DNA of 64,000 nt from Fragilaria crotonensis (taxonomy: Eukaryota > Bacillariophyta > Fragilariophyceae > Fragilariales > Fragilariaceae): assembly GCA_022925895.1 (NCBI GenBank), contig JAKSYS010000013.1, forward strand, positions 213,354-277,353. The letters are read 5' to 3'. The notes under the pieces are model-generated. The model saw nothing but the letters and a program-made list of their open reading frames with translations. It was not told the origin of the DNA and ran no database searches. Below are positions 1-11,426 of this stretch, in pieces. The position numbers and the translations under genes were made by a program. The first letter of the stretch is position 1. Every line of letters starts with the position of its first letter.

Positions 1-85
1 TCTTGAGCCACTGGCTCTTGAGCCACTGGCTTAAGCCAATGGCTCAAGAGCCAGTGGCTCAAGAGCCAATGGCTCAAGAGCCAAC
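1..85. repeat. Near-perfect palindrome and GGCTCAAGAGCCA repeats at window edge
   Basis: Positions 1-32 and 33-64 are reverse complements with one mismatch, centred on GGCTTAAGCC. Within each arm the smaller palindromic unit GGCTCAAGAGCC recurs, and it continues to about position 82. The left side is cut by the window start, so the full arm length is unknown. It could be the end of a foldback element; no gene is involved. Confidence 0.85.
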
Positions 86-423
86 GTCTTTTTGAATATC
101 CCTACATAGTACTAGTTCATCCAAGACATTGAATCGATGTCGTACTTGTCATAACAAACGAAGTTAAACAACAGTTCCAAAATAAAGCACGGTTTTAATT
201 ATAGTGTATCAACAGAAGATATTCTATCATTTTGGAAACGTGGAATTATTTAGATGTTTGTCGAACAAATTTCTGGTAGATAATCTGCGTAAAAGGTACG
301 AGACACATAAAAGAGCCGAAATTCCGGAACCTCCTGGCCGCGGGCGTTCTGTGTGAAAGCCGGGTTCGCACGAAACGCAACAACCGAGTTTGTGTATGAA
401 GTGCTACGTAATTAGAACTCGGA

Positions 424-753
424 CTAAATGGGACCAGACATGGGACGGTGTGGTACTACAGTATGCTGTGCCAATGGAGTACAATGCGAGTTGCGGTGCG
501 CGGGCAGGCGGCTATTCTTGTCTTCGGAACTCATCTGATTGTCACCGATAACCGCATCCGATAGATAAGCTCGTCGTTTGATCCGAGACGGCGAATCGTA
601 GCATCCGAACGAAACGAGCGCCTGCCTTTCTTTCACGAGCCGCGCGGCATGTCTGTCGAGTGCTTCTTGCGGTTTTTTGGCCCATTTGCTCATGGCGGCA
701 AATTTGTTCGACGAACGAAGTGACAAGCGACAAACGAGACGACTGATACACAT
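424..753 (-). CDS. Small unrecognised ORF (109 aa), doubtful
   Basis: An open frame on the minus strand begins with an ATG at 753. An inner ATG at 693 gives a basic product starting MSKWAKKPQEALDRHAARLV. I do not recognise any domain, there is no signal peptide or membrane segment, and a second overlapping minus frame is also open, so this may be chance. It is listed only because the inner segment has a plausible helical, charged composition. Confidence 0.15.
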   Translation of the reverse strand: MCISRLVCRLSLRSSNKFAAMSKWAKKPQEALDRHAARLVKERQALVSFGCYDSPSRIKRRAYLSDAVIGDNQMSSEDKNSRLPAHRNSHCTPLAQHTVVPHRPMSGPI

Positions 754-1567
754 GATACCTTTAGTACATTTTTAACGCAACTACATTCAACGCCTGATTT
801 CTTTTACACTTATTCATGTCAGTATAGTATACATAAAATGCTCTCCGATTCTGCGGTTTTGTGGTTATTTCTAGGGAGTACGCCTGTAAGGACCATATTT
901 CACGTTTTCACAGAACAGAACGGGACGTCCGTTCTGCCGAAAACGTTTCGTTCACTGCAAGCACCGGCCTTATTACTGGCGAGAGTACCAGCACAGCCTC
1001 CATGCACAAGTGCACAGTACCGGTACTCACCATCGACTTTCAAGGGGAAACTTGGGAGTTTCAAACTTCGATACTTCGACGTGCATTTTTTTGTATGGAC
1101 ACCATGCTGAAGAACAAAAATCGAACCTAAAATTAATTGGTTATGCGCCCTTGGAAACTTGGAAACTTCGATCGAAATATTTTTGTATGGACACGGCCTG
1201 AGCATATGTAATTGCAGGACAGGTACTCGAGTACAGTACTGCAGCACTGCAGCTCGCCTCTCTACTGTATATATATTCATTTATGAATGCACATCAAAGT
1301 AATGTTCTGCCCTGGGAATATCCTTTTTACTGTGCTTTGTTGTACTTCAGTACCAGGTATTAAGAGTACGTATCGCCTGTCGAGCTACAGTGTCGAGAAT
1401 CCTGTGATTGATATCATCCACAGATCGCAGTTCGCATCTTCTCACGTTCGCACCTGATGTCGACGATCACAAATCACAACTTGTAACTTGCAACACGCAA
1501 CGCAGCTGTGAAGTTGGAATAAGGAAGTGCTCGATTGAAAGGTAACTGTGATCGAGAATACAGGAGT
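754..1567. other. Gene-poor stretch with short direct repeats
   Basis: No supported gene. Around 1040-1200 a short segment recurs: 'ggaaacttgg', 'aacttcgat' and 'ttttgtatggacac' each occur twice about 110 bp apart. From 1200 to 1400 the sequence is rich in GTAC-type tetranucleotides, as in several other intergenic stretches of this window. Confidence 0.5.
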
Positions 1568-2228
1568 ATGAATTATCATTCCATCCCCATGGCATCTCCT
1601 CAGGATAATGACGAGGACAAACATAACTTTATCGAGCCGTCAAATTCCAATCCTGCGGCTCGTTTCAGTAATATGGCCTACACTGCATGTGCTGACACTT
1701 TGCAGAGAAGAGGTACTAGTACCTTTGCTAAAGTTGCCATGACTCTCCTTCGCCATTATCGTAACTGTGGCGGTCTTCCTCCTCGTCGGCAGTGGTTCCA
1801 GCAACATCGACGCTGCGGAACATGAGATTCCTATGCTGGGCTTTAGTGGCGTCGCCTCATGTACCTTCGATGAGTGCTTCAGTACCAATTGCAATCCTGA
1901 AGTTGCACCCTTCACCTGTCTCTTCCACAACGGCGGTCCCCACGGTGGATGCAGCACTCTCCCCTGGATCATTGGGACATGCGACAAACAGTGTGATTTG
2001 AGTACCTGCAAGTCCATCGAAATTCCAACCGATACGGATTCGTGCGAATCCATCGCTTGCGACAAGGACTGGTGCCATCAGGGACAACTCTGTGGACCAC
2101 TCGTTCCCTACCAGTGCACAGAAGGTGCGTCCACTTTTGGATGCAGTGCCGATCCACTTCAGTGGACTCTCAGGACCTCCGATACGACGTGTGCGGCGTG
2201 CTGTGATGTATCCACATGTGGAGAATAA
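1568..2228 (+). CDS. Cys-rich membrane-anchored protein with an apparent frame break
   Basis: From the ATG at 1568 the frame gives a polar N-terminal tail of about 57 residues. A hydrophobic segment (about 1743-1790, AIIVTVAVFLLVGSG) and a Cys-rich region follow in a different frame, entered near 1740 just after a TGA. The Cys-rich part carries about twenty cysteines in spaced pairs (for example CTFDECFSTNC, CDKQCDLSTC, CAACCDVSTC) and ends at 2228. I see no GT-AG intron of sensible length that joins the frames and keeps the hydrophobic segment, so a one-base indel is likely. The layout (short cytosolic tail, one membrane helix, outer domain) matches the LRR protein next door. I do not recognise the Cys-rich family and give it no function. 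Confidence 0.5.
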
Positions 2229-2814
2229 GAAAAGGCACTTGCATGTGGGATCTACACGGAGAGCATGAAATGCAATATTGAATTGCCTAAAAAACATTGC
2301 ATGTCAGTGAACAGGAGTGATCTTCGTCCACTCCAGCATCTCTGTCTCCGCTCTACTTCTATCCGCGGCATTGACCTCCTGGGCAATGGACTTTACTTTC
2401 TGAGCCCGTCTCCATATAATTTCATGAAAAATACAGCAATACACAGTTTCATACACGTTTACTGATGCTGATATATAAACTCATTCACGATTGCATTGTT
2501 GTGCAAACCTCGCGCGTCATGTATTCTCCATATCGTTTCATGAGGAAAACAGCAAGACACAGTTTCGACGTTTGCTGCTGCGTATAACCTCGATTGTAGT
2601 GTTGTGCAAACCTTTGGTGTCAGGTATTCATGTATTGTTTCATTCATTATCACATGCATTATTTCCTCCTGCGTCGATTTTCCCGCGCTGATTCATCATT
2701 GCGTTGTCGTGCAAACCTTTCGCACGCATTGTTACATTCCGTGTTGCTTACGAGTGCGACCATGTGTTTATCATTGGATGCGGATCATCATCGGTGAAAG
2801 CCAAACTCTTCGCT
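2229..2814. repeat. Intergenic, three degenerate ~104-bp tandem units
   Basis: The motif GTGCAAACCT occurs at 2501, 2604 and 2709 in similar surroundings (upstream 'acagcaa-acacagtttc', downstream 'tcat-tattc-at-tcgtttcat'), which gives a period of 103-105 bp. Roughly 2425-2760 is therefore a worn tandem array. No gene is seen between the two flanking convergent genes. Confidence 0.6.
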
Positions 2815-4935
2815 TCACCGGAGGAACACTGGAGGCGTTTCTTCGTAGTCTTCATTGAAGTCATAGTAGTGCATTCCGGAAAACCCATCTTGCCATTTGG
2901 GATCGTACTGCGAGAGACGGTCATCGGTGTTGCAAGGCTCTGGATCATTGTCGTTACAACAAAATTTGCAGCAAGTGCAGTTCACTTCAGGCATGCTACG
3001 AGTACCATCCGCAGCAAGCAAGGCTTTGCAGTCTGCAGTCACTCCAAACGCGGGCTGGAGACTGCAAAAGGGATCCAAACTCCCAGTGATGTTGTTATGA
3101 TCCAACAACAAAAGCCCTGTTTTCCGGACAAGAGAATCATAGCATGTGGGTTAGTTCCAAGAAAAGTGTTCCAAGCATCTCTCGATAAAGAAGTACGGAA
3201 CGTACACAAATTGCTGGCGTGGTCGAATTCTGCAGGCAACATGCCCTCCAATTTGTTCCGATTCAACAAGAGGTAGAGCAAACTCGACATGTCCGTGAGG
3301 CCCGATGGAATCTCGCCCGTCAGCTCATTGTTGTCGAGGTCCAACAAAACAAGTTCATCCAAATCTTCCAACCAAACCGGAATCGCTCCGGTGCGGAACG
3401 AGTGCTTGAGACTCAAGTCATGCAACTTTTCAAGGTTTTGGTAGGTGTCAGGAATTTGGCCCTGGTCAAACGACGTGTCCGCCATGAACAGATACCGGAG
3501 CTTCGTCAAGTCGCCAAGGAAGTCGGGCATTGTTCCCGTGAAATCGGTTGACGTGATATCCAGATGAGCCAAGTCCGTAAGATGTGCGACACTTGAGGGA
3601 AAGGGAATGCCGGCGATGGGGTTCCTGTGTATAGTCAACATCTGGACTTTGTTGCCCTCTGGAATTTCGTCCGGAAACTCACTAAACTTGTTACTATTGA
3701 CATCCATGACCAACAAACTATCCAAATTCATAAGATGAACTGGGACAGTGCCCTCAAAGTCATTGTTACTGATGTCGAGATGTTCCAATTGTTCGAAACG
3801 GTCCAGAAATGCGCCGTTGATGTCTTGCGCGAAATTGTTCCGTTCCAAGTACAAGTGCTTCAATTTGACCAGCTCTTCCAGGACGACTACGTCGCCGGAT
3901 ATCTGGTTCCCATCCAGCGCCAACTCCTCCAAGTTGGTAAGTTCGGACAAAGAAGCAGGAAGGACCCCGGTCAGTATGTTTTCAGATAGTTTCAATGCTG
4001 TCAAGGCAGTCCACGCTCCAATCCAGTCAGGGATGGTGCCTGATATCGTGCTGCAACCCTGGACATTGAAGGTAACGAGATTCGACAGGGACCGATACTC
4101 TTCTGGTATGGTGCCGCTGAGAGCAGTTCCTTCAACGTTGAGTTCTCTCAATTTTGTTAGCGATCCGAGTTCTTCTGGAAGTGAACCCGAGAGAGCAACA
4201 AACGAAAGCCTAAGATACTCCATGTCTGTCAAAAGTCGGAATTCTGATGGAATTGTTCCGGACAACCCATCGAGGCTGTCTAAAGGTGAGAAACAAATCA
4301 TCGGTCAGCGCACAATCATCTGGTATGGGAGACAGGATTACGTGCGGCACACAGCGCATGGTAGCTACGCTACTGAGGATGGAGCACTTACAAATCTCAA
4401 GGCGGTTGATGCGCCCATCAGAACCGCAACTTGCACCTTGGTACTGGATAGGAGAATCCTCATCGGTGCTTTCCATATTCCAGTTGCAAACATCAGTTAC
4501 AGGATCGATGAAGCCAAGGTTTAAAGCCCAATCATCGCCATGTGTGCTGTAATAGAACACAGCCATGGTGTATGTTTCGGTCCATTTGACAGCAGATTCT
4601 CCTGGCGAAGGACGCGATGAGTAGCGCGCCATGAACGTAGCTGCTTTAGATTGTGGACTCCCTCGCACCGAAAGTGATTCCGTTGAACTAATTTGGTTGG
4701 AGATAAGATACGTACGGACTTCTTGCTCACTGTATTGAGAGGTTTGTTTTGTGGTCAAGGCGATTGTGAGGCCCACGATGAGTGCTAGCGATGCGACACC
4801 AACGATGACAAGGAGTGGGATCCAGTAGGCTCTCTGTCGGGGTTGATTTCGTTTCTCCAATGTCATCGTGAGGTTGGGTTCGCCTTCAACTGGAAGGTCC
4901 TCAAGTTGAGAGGGTATAGTGTGATCACCGCCCAT
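2815..4935 (-). CDS. LRR single-pass membrane protein, three exons
   Basis: Exons on the minus strand are 4935-4392, 4279-3206 and 3116-2815. Donors gtaagt and gtacgt and acceptors ctttag and aaacag bound introns of 112 and 89 bp. The joined frame is exactly 640 codons (639 aa). Residues 1-37 form a short polar tail; residues 38-62 are a strong membrane helix (IPLLVIVGVASLALIVGL). A plant-type LRR N-cap follows (YYSTHGDDW...CNW), then about a dozen LxxLxLxxNxLxGxIP repeats and a Cys-rich end (CTCCKFCC). Splicing restores repeat continuity at both junctions (LEIYSLDGLSGTIP; SNLWLLLLDHNNITGSL), which strongly supports the model. It is probably a surface recognition or adhesion protein with the LRRs outside; no kinase domain is present. 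The ligand is unknown. Confidence 0.9.
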
Positions 4936-4975
4936 GGTTGCAGGTTGCGGGTTGCAGGTTGAAGGTTGCAGGTGT
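4933..4975. repeat. GGTTGCA short tandem repeat at the LRR gene start
   Basis: Immediately upstream of the LRR gene start codon (on the minus strand) the plus strand reads as about five imperfect copies of GGTTGCA or GGTTGAA. It lies where the 5' leader of the transcript would be. No telomeric repeat is meant: the unit does not match known telomere repeats. Confidence 0.6.
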
Positions 4976-7912
4976 TCTGATTCAGTTTAATATGCTTCTG
5001 AAGGGCATTGTTCTGTCAGCTGGTGCGAGCTCCTTGAAGGCACGCGTCTCGAGCATATCTTCGAACTGTTCGCTTGGTATGACGAGCGACCTATCTTCGG
5101 CTGTCACGCCGTTTAAGTATCTTTGAACTGACATTTATCAGGTTTCTTTAATAGGATGAATTCAGGTTGTTGCGAAATACTGAGTATGTATCTCATGGAG
5201 GTCATCGACCATCGTAATTACACCATGGACTGTTGTCATTTGTTGTTTCATGTATAACGCAGTAAGACACCGGAACTCTGTTCGTCGACATTTATGTCAT
5301 ATACTAAATAAGGTACGAAGTCAACGAATCTCTGCATGATTTTAGTCTGATTTTTAGCGGGAAACATATAGAATCTTTGTATGTACTGTGTACTGTGTAC
5401 TGTACATTTCATCCGAGTTTTTTTCCTGAAGGCTCCAGTACGACAGTACCATAACCCTAGTAGTACAGGGTATTTTTTGAGCGACCCGAAATTCTTGTCC
5501 TTCAAAACAGCCAGACTGGTGCAACAAATGTTTTCAGCGATACTTGTCAATTGCAACAATTGAAGTTAAGTTGTTGTCCCTTGAAGGTATCCAGAGCTAT
5601 GGTGTGCATCCAGTCCTTTCTCTATAAGTCAAGGACTGGATACACCAGATGATTTGTATATGGTGGGTAGTATTGCTTGTTTCTTGTTAACCCCCATACA
5701 AGTTGCAGGTGAAATGTGAAGTACTTTACAACAACTAACACCCTCAAAGTGTTGCCAATCATGTTAGGCAGCAATGGCAGCAATTTTGGTGAGTGTGATT
5801 GTGGTGAAAGAGTGTTGACCATCATCACGTCCTTCTCAGGTAGCTAATTTGGATTGTGTTTAAGTGTTGGCCTTTGTGGCTGTACTCCTTTTTGGTGTGG
5901 AAAGCAAGGCAATACTTGCAAACAAGAACATGGGATACATTGGCTCTGGTGTCTGACCAGCAGACAGATGATGATCTTGTTGCTGGGTGATTGACCCGTA
6001 CATACCAAGAAGCAACCTAGCAAATCCTAAAGCTACCTGACGACGAGTAAAGGCTTCTTGGAAACAGGTTGCAATAACCAAGGTGACTCCCAAGTCTGCC
6101 AAGCCAGTGGAGGTGTCACGGAGCCTCACAGATACTGTCCTGGAAATGATGCTCTCCGTAAAATCCGTAATTACAAGAAGAGATCTGTAAGGTTTCTTTT
6201 TGCATCACGTCCGTGACCACATTGCTCCTCCTCAGGACTTCAACTGGTGACCTTCATTTCCAGAGATCTACTGTCCTTGCCCTTCAGCAAGTCTTCTTGT
6301 TTCTTGAGAAAAAGAAAGCATGATAATTGGTTCCAGAGCAATATCCAACATAGTAGTATTTAGCTCTCAGCACAGAAACATTGTTGATGGATGCAATGAG
6401 CGACCACCACATTCATTCAGCGTATGGGGATCAAAGCACTCAGCCAGTGCATGGCGTTTGAGCAATTCGGGCAATGCTCCAAGACCGTAAATCTTTAGAA
6501 GCCAATTTTGTTGCATGCTAGCTTATTCATGCAGGTTTGGGAACATCATGATGCTGGGGAAGGAATTGTCACAGATTTAGGAAGAGAAAGTTGATAGCAT
6601 TACAGATTGCATTTTTCACAATCAAGAAATGGACATTTTGTTCTGATGTTATGGCGTCTCAACACTTCTTGTCTTTGTTGTTGCACGGAATTTCCCACAT
6701 TGGAGATAAGGACAGTCTGTTGTCCATTTTCTGTACAGGTACCTAATTCCTCTGCTTCAATCCGGACAATGTTACTACCTCATACTGGCATACAATTATA
6801 GTGTTGCTAGAGTAGTGAGGCATGTGGCAGCACACAGGCAAGTCTGGTGTCAACAATGGCTTCAATTTACTTCCACATGGCATGATAACTTGGGTTTTGC
6901 AATTTGACTTCAGCAGCAGCAAGATCACATTATCACCACTTCTGATGAAATGGTTTCTCTTGAAAGCAGCATCACAAACCCTATTGGTGATTCCACTTCT
7001 TTTTGTGACCATTAAATGCACAAACATCTGAATTTGGGAAGTTTTCTCGCAAAGGCTGTCAAATCCTCTAGATTGTTCGGTGGTTCCCCAAATAGTTGGT
7101 GTTTGCAATAGCCGCTATGGCCACACGCTGCTTTTTTCCCATTTAATCGCTATGTTCAGTGGAGAATAACTAGGAAGAATAATGTTGTTTTCTTCTCACC
7201 GAACGTTACGTTTTGACGGCATATCTCCTAACGCTCAGGTCTTCATGGGGGTTCATGTACAGCTGGATCCACGGTTGTGAGCTGCAGCTATAGACTTGAG
7301 GAGGCGCGCTTTTTCATAAATGAAGTAGTGATCAAAGAACATTCGTAAGGAAGTGCCTGTTTTCGATCTAGTACATGGATAGATAGCTTACAGAAGTTTC
7401 GGTCAAATGCCAGAATTCTCTACTGATTTATCAAATTGGACACTTTTATTGGAACAAAGTGGTTCAAGAGGAGCTGCTGTGTGTACCATAGCACATGAAG
7501 TACAAGTGTAATTCTTAACTGTTTTTACGTTCATGTTGATCCTACAAGGCATCGGTTCCCATGGGTTGTCCGCCATGATTGTGAACGTGACTTTCGAACG
7601 GCAAGAATTCGATGAACCAGTATATTGGTAGCATCGGTACAGCAAAGTGTGTCGCATGCAGCAAGATACAGTTTGGAACTGTGGCCAGCTTGTCTGGATT
7701 ACGAGTTTCTCCTCGTGCACTTTCCTGTGGAGTACTCTAGAGTTCCTCAAGAAAGGAGTAGTTGGATGAGTCATCCTGGAAGAATCCCGGTATTCACGAG
7801 TTGATAAAGTGCGATGGATTGCATGTATGCATGCGAAACCAGAATCCAAGAGATGGAGACGTGTGCGAAACACGCGCGTCCAGTCTCTCCTCATTCCTCA
7901 GTGATTGTCGTG
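4976..7912. other. Gene-poor 2.9 kb; no supported gene
   Basis: No coding frame here shows a recognisable domain. The longer frames (5860-6129, 6743-7108 and 7403-7894, all minus) lack repeats, membrane segments or known motifs. The last, 163 codons with an ATG at 7894, lies just past the SGNH hydrolase stop and is the only one I would re-examine. A hairpin at about 5601-5647 pairs 'tgtgcatccagtccttt' with 'aaggactggatacac'. The base composition and poly-T/poly-A wording of 6200-7100 resemble the non-coding modules near 36.2 and 45.3 kb, but I could not align them. Confidence 0.4.
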
Positions 7913-8524
7913 TCACACAATCTTGGACAGCTCCTCTTCAATGATTCTCTTCCACATCTGATATCCCTTATCATTAAGATGAAGCTGATCTCGGTGAAAG
8001 AATTTCGGATCCGCCTGCTGGTGGTGTTGATTGTCACAAAACATGAATAGACAATCTAAAAACGTGACATTGGTGTGTTTCAAACATTGGCGTCGCATCC
8101 CCTCGCTCAATCGCGTGTATTGCTTTCGCGATTCTGCATCATCATTGAGCCATGGTTCGAATTTTGGACCCAAAACAATCAAATGACAAGTATGACGTTC
8201 GGATGGATGAGGATTGTGATGGGATACTGATGATGATGGTACTGTCATGTTCTCCAACAATGTGTCCATGGCGCGAAGAGTAACTTTCAGTGGAATGCCA
8301 TTCCCAACATCATTTTCACCAGCACAGAAAATGACAATGGTGGGCGAAGCCGTAGTATCATCCTTGAGGAATGAGAAATCGAATTGATCCACCACTTGTT
8401 CCAAGGTTGCACCGGAGTATCCTTGGACTTGCACTTCTGCCTTTGTCGACGATATCGTCCACTCTGGTAACAAATCCGATGGCCATCGAGCAATATCGGA
8501 ATCACCCAGGAGAAGAATCTTCAT
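7913..8524 (-). CDS. SGNH/GDSL-type hydrolase
   Basis: The ATG at 8524 opens a 203-aa frame whose start MKILLLGDSDIARW carries the block I GDS motif with the nucleophile serine. Other blocks are in order: GYSGATL (block II Gly), CAGENDVGNG (block III GxND as GEND) and DQLHLNDKGY (block V DxxH, the catalytic Asp/His pair). The frame is open upstream to 8644, but those residues are polar, low in information and partly lie in a 28-bp segment repeated at 10128-10155, so I prefer the inner start. No signal peptide is seen at the preferred start, so a cytosolic enzyme is likely. The family acts as esterases, lipases or acetylesterases on lipids or polysaccharides; the substrate is not predictable here. 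Confidence 0.85.
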   Translation of the reverse strand: MKILLLGDSDIARWPSDLLPEWTISSTKAEVQVQGYSGATLEQVVDQFDFSFLKDDTTASPTIVIFCAGENDVGNGIPLKVTLRAMDTLLENMTVPSSSVSHHNPHPSERHTCHLIVLGPKFEPWLNDDAESRKQYTRLSEGMRRQCLKHTNVTFLDCLFMFCDNQHHQQADPKFFHRDQLHLNDKGYQMWKRIIEEELSKIV

Positions 8525-8610
8525 TGTCTGCGTCCCATGGCATCGATCGATGGATGTGTGTGTGTGTGTGCTGAACTTTACTGGATTGTTCGTGAGGGGA
8601 TCACTACTAG

Positions 8611-8638
8611 CTCCAAACGGGTTGCAAGTGTACCTCCG
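8611..8638. repeat. 28-bp exact inverted copy of 10128-10155
   Basis: The plus strand at 8611-8638 (CTCCAAACGGGTTGCAAGTG then TACCTCCG) is the exact reverse complement of 10128-10155. It lies just upstream of the preferred SGNH hydrolase start, in the leader region. The partner copy sits next to a foldback element at 10161-10488. Confidence 0.9.
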
Positions 8639-8644
8639 ACGCAT

Positions 8645-10127
8645 GATGAAAAAATAATATGAATTGTCGTAGATGCGAGTACATTTTGTACGTGACAGAA
8701 AAAAGCGTCATCCTTGTTTCGCCGCCGACGTGCATTTTAGAATATAAGGTACTACTAGTACTGTACTACCAGGTGCACTTGCGTAGTGCGTACTAGACCT
8801 CAGTTCACGTGTTTCTTCTGGATGATATGACGACCTGCTACTAGTAACTGCTGTTGGTTATCATTAAACACATCATGCTAACTCGATCAAAATCGCAGTT
8901 GCTAATTCATAACGTATTAAACTACCGCAGTCACCACCCAACAGAGCTCGCTTAGCATCTTTAAATTGAAGACTTGAGTCCCTCGCCACTGTTAGCATAA
9001 TGGACGAGCCAGGACAACGAAACATCAGGTCCTTTCCTGCTGCAGGGCATAGCCGACTGCCGACACTCCATCAGGTATTACATCATTGTTGCAGGCTGGG
9101 ATTCCATAATGCCTTCTCATTGCCTCTGGGATCCTATTGAGTCGGGCATCAAAATACTCCATTTGACAAGCCAAGTAATGATACTATGGCAGGCCGTAAG
9201 ATCGTGATCAAAACAAACTCTCCAACCAAAAGTTGATCGAGATATTGAGATTCCGGACATCGCACCAGGCACAACTCCCTTTCCAAGTGTTCAATAGCTG
9301 GAAATGCAACTGAGTGTGCCTTCAATGATTCCATCACGGACCTGCCAGTCGCTCAGGAATTCAATCCGGCTATCAATTTCATATTGCTGTTGTATCCGTC
9401 GGCGCATGAGGAGCAATCAGTAATGACGTCAACCATTCCATTAAAACACCCGGTGATGCTTCCTACTAAGAATGGATTCCATCCACACTCCAACTTTTCC
9501 TGCTGCGATGCCTTCGTCGTCAACAGACAGTGATCCCACCTGAACTTCGATCGAGTATGCCATCCGACACTCCATCACTTGTTCCATCGGTCCAGAGGTA
9601 TTCCTCGATTATTGTCGTCAAAGTCAGGAATTCCCTCGCCTACCAGCCAGAATTCTATCCAACAATCTAAATGATGCTCCATAGAAAATCCAATGCTGGT
9701 CCAACGAAAGTCGATCGAGAAGGTTGATTTCCACAACCACCTTGCGATAACTCGGAATGTGTGTCACCATTGATTGTGCTGACTTCGGCGATTCATCCCA
9801 CCAGTTACTAGTTACACCATCACAAATCAGAATCGTACATGTGGGTTGATCTCGTCAATCTCTCTAGATTCGGTGATGACTTGTCCCCGAAGGATGCAAG
9901 TTGGGCCAAAAGAAGTTGTTGTCGATGTTGTTGTGTCGTCATTGCTACGCTGGAAGTACTATGGTAACATACCAGGACGTACATGATACACGTGCTTACA
10001 AGCGTATATTCGGACTGCCTCCTTGTGCAGGATCTTGTCTCATAGGAGTGGATTTAAAACTCCTGTAGACATATACTAAGCGTGTACGACCCGACCCACA
10101 GTATTTGCTTGCAGTTTTAATATTTTT
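8645..10127. other. Gene-poor 1.5 kb with weak internal duplication
   Basis: No gene is supported. Two stretches resemble each other: 'ccgacactccatca' occurs near 9060 and 9567, and 'tccaac.aaag-tgatcgaga-.ttgatttcc' near 9220 and 9694, at spacings of about 475-507 bp. This may be a decayed tandem duplication, perhaps of a former gene, but stop codons interrupt every frame. The first 200 bp (8740-8860) are rich in GTAC-like tetramers. Confidence 0.35.
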
Positions 10128-10160
10128 CGGAGGTACACTTGCAACCCGTTTGGAGGTCGT

Positions 10161-10488
10161 ACTAGAGACCATTCGGGCTCTGAAGGGCTGGCCCGAAATT
10201 CGACACATATCCCATTTTTTAACTGAAAAATTCGAACACACATGTTTAATTTGCTTCCCCGTGGAAGGAAGCAATCATCAACTTCACCAAAACCCAAAAG
10301 TTCGATGAGATCGTGCACTACGTGAGACCTCTACATACATGGAGTACAATGGTGCACGATCTCATCGAAGTTCAAGGAATTGGGAGAGAAAGGTACACTA
10401 CAAACGATCCGAAATATGTCATGTAACGGTCTGTTAACGCGTGTTCGCATTTTCGGGCCAGTCCTTCAGAGCCCGAATGGTCTCTAGT
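10161..10488. mobile_element. Small foldback/MITE-like element with ~38-bp inverted ends
   Basis: The left end 10161-10198 begins ACTAGAGACCATTCGGGCTC and the right end 10451-10488 is its reverse complement with about one mismatch in the first 37 bases (GGGCTGG versus GGACTGG). Inside, a second inverted pair brackets the centre: TTCGATGAGATCGTGCAC near 10299 and GTGCACGATCTCATCGAA near 10351. No transposase frame is present, so it would be a non-autonomous element of about 328 bp. I could not define a target-site duplication. Confidence 0.7.
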
Positions 10489-11426
10489 GCCCCCCTGCAA
10501 TATGTCATACGACTCTTGAACGGTTTTTATTATATTGATACATGTATATGATTCGATCTTCCGAATCTAGTGTGTATGGATATCAGATATATGTGCGCGT
10601 GTTACTCGGAGTACATACAGTATTCCACAAATACTATGCATATCCTACTATATTATCCTACTATAGTGTGCGTGCGTCCGTGTGTTACGGAGTATGACCA
10701 CTCTGGGGTACTGGATCAAATGTTGCACTGTTACGTGGATTACATGTACTACAGGTCTACAGTACATAAACGGACGGTAATTTATGTTGAAACGACAGTG
10801 TGTTACGTTACTGAACTACAATACTGTACGAATTCAAAGTTACTGGATGGAATACTCATTGAATTTGCTGTGAACAGGTTGCTTGACAAATGCTACTGTA
10901 AAATATACCGTGCGATGAACTGCAATACTGGGGCATGATGGCATGATAAGTACGTTGTACCTGGTACTGTACTTCATGAAGTTTCCTTCGTTGGTACCAT
11001 GGTACTGCATACTGTAGGGGGAAAAATTAGTGGTACGGAGTACGACCAGGTTGGGGGTACTGTACGTCCAGTTTCCTGTAGTAGACACTCCGATCAAATG
11101 TGAGGTACTTGTACCCACTAGTACAGTTTATATTGTAAACAGCACAATACCTGGTAACAGGTACGGTAGCGGGGCGTTCGGACGGACGGGGTTCCAATCA
11201 CACGTCCAGAGGCGTCATCAATCGCACCATATATCGGATCCACGTCAAACGCTCGGAACCAAATTCAGTCGTATGTCACAAGACACTTTCCAAAGCACGA
11301 CAGAGCCATGATCGTGAAAGGTTTTGTTTCGTGCCCTTGCCTTGTTGTGCAGCAGTCCACATTCGTATTGGTGCGTTAAATACAGTGCTCAGCAGAGATT
11401 CATAGCAGTCAGAAGTTGTGGTCAGT
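10489..11426. other. Intergenic, GTAC-rich
   Basis: No supported gene; open frames here lack recognisable features. The stretch 10590-11170 contains many tact/gtac words (gtactgta, tggtacc, ggtactgtac), the same composition seen at 8.75, 19.4, 20.8-21.3, 26.5 and 58.7 kb. The last 150 bp should hold the ankyrin gene promoter, but no clear motif was seen. Confidence 0.4.

Noticed and set aside
1668-1705. 38-bp intron joining the two frames of the Cys-rich gene
   Set aside because: It joins to the wrong frame and is too short; a stop at 1740 also blocks any acceptor before the hydrophobic segment.
3219-4524. Long plus-strand frames opposite the LRR gene (up to 258 codons)
   Set aside because: They are shadows of the LRR coding strand, change frame with the repeats and have no features of their own.
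4933-4975. Telomere-like repeat
   Set aside because: GGTTGCA units are few, imperfect and internal next to a gene start; they do not match known telomere repeats.
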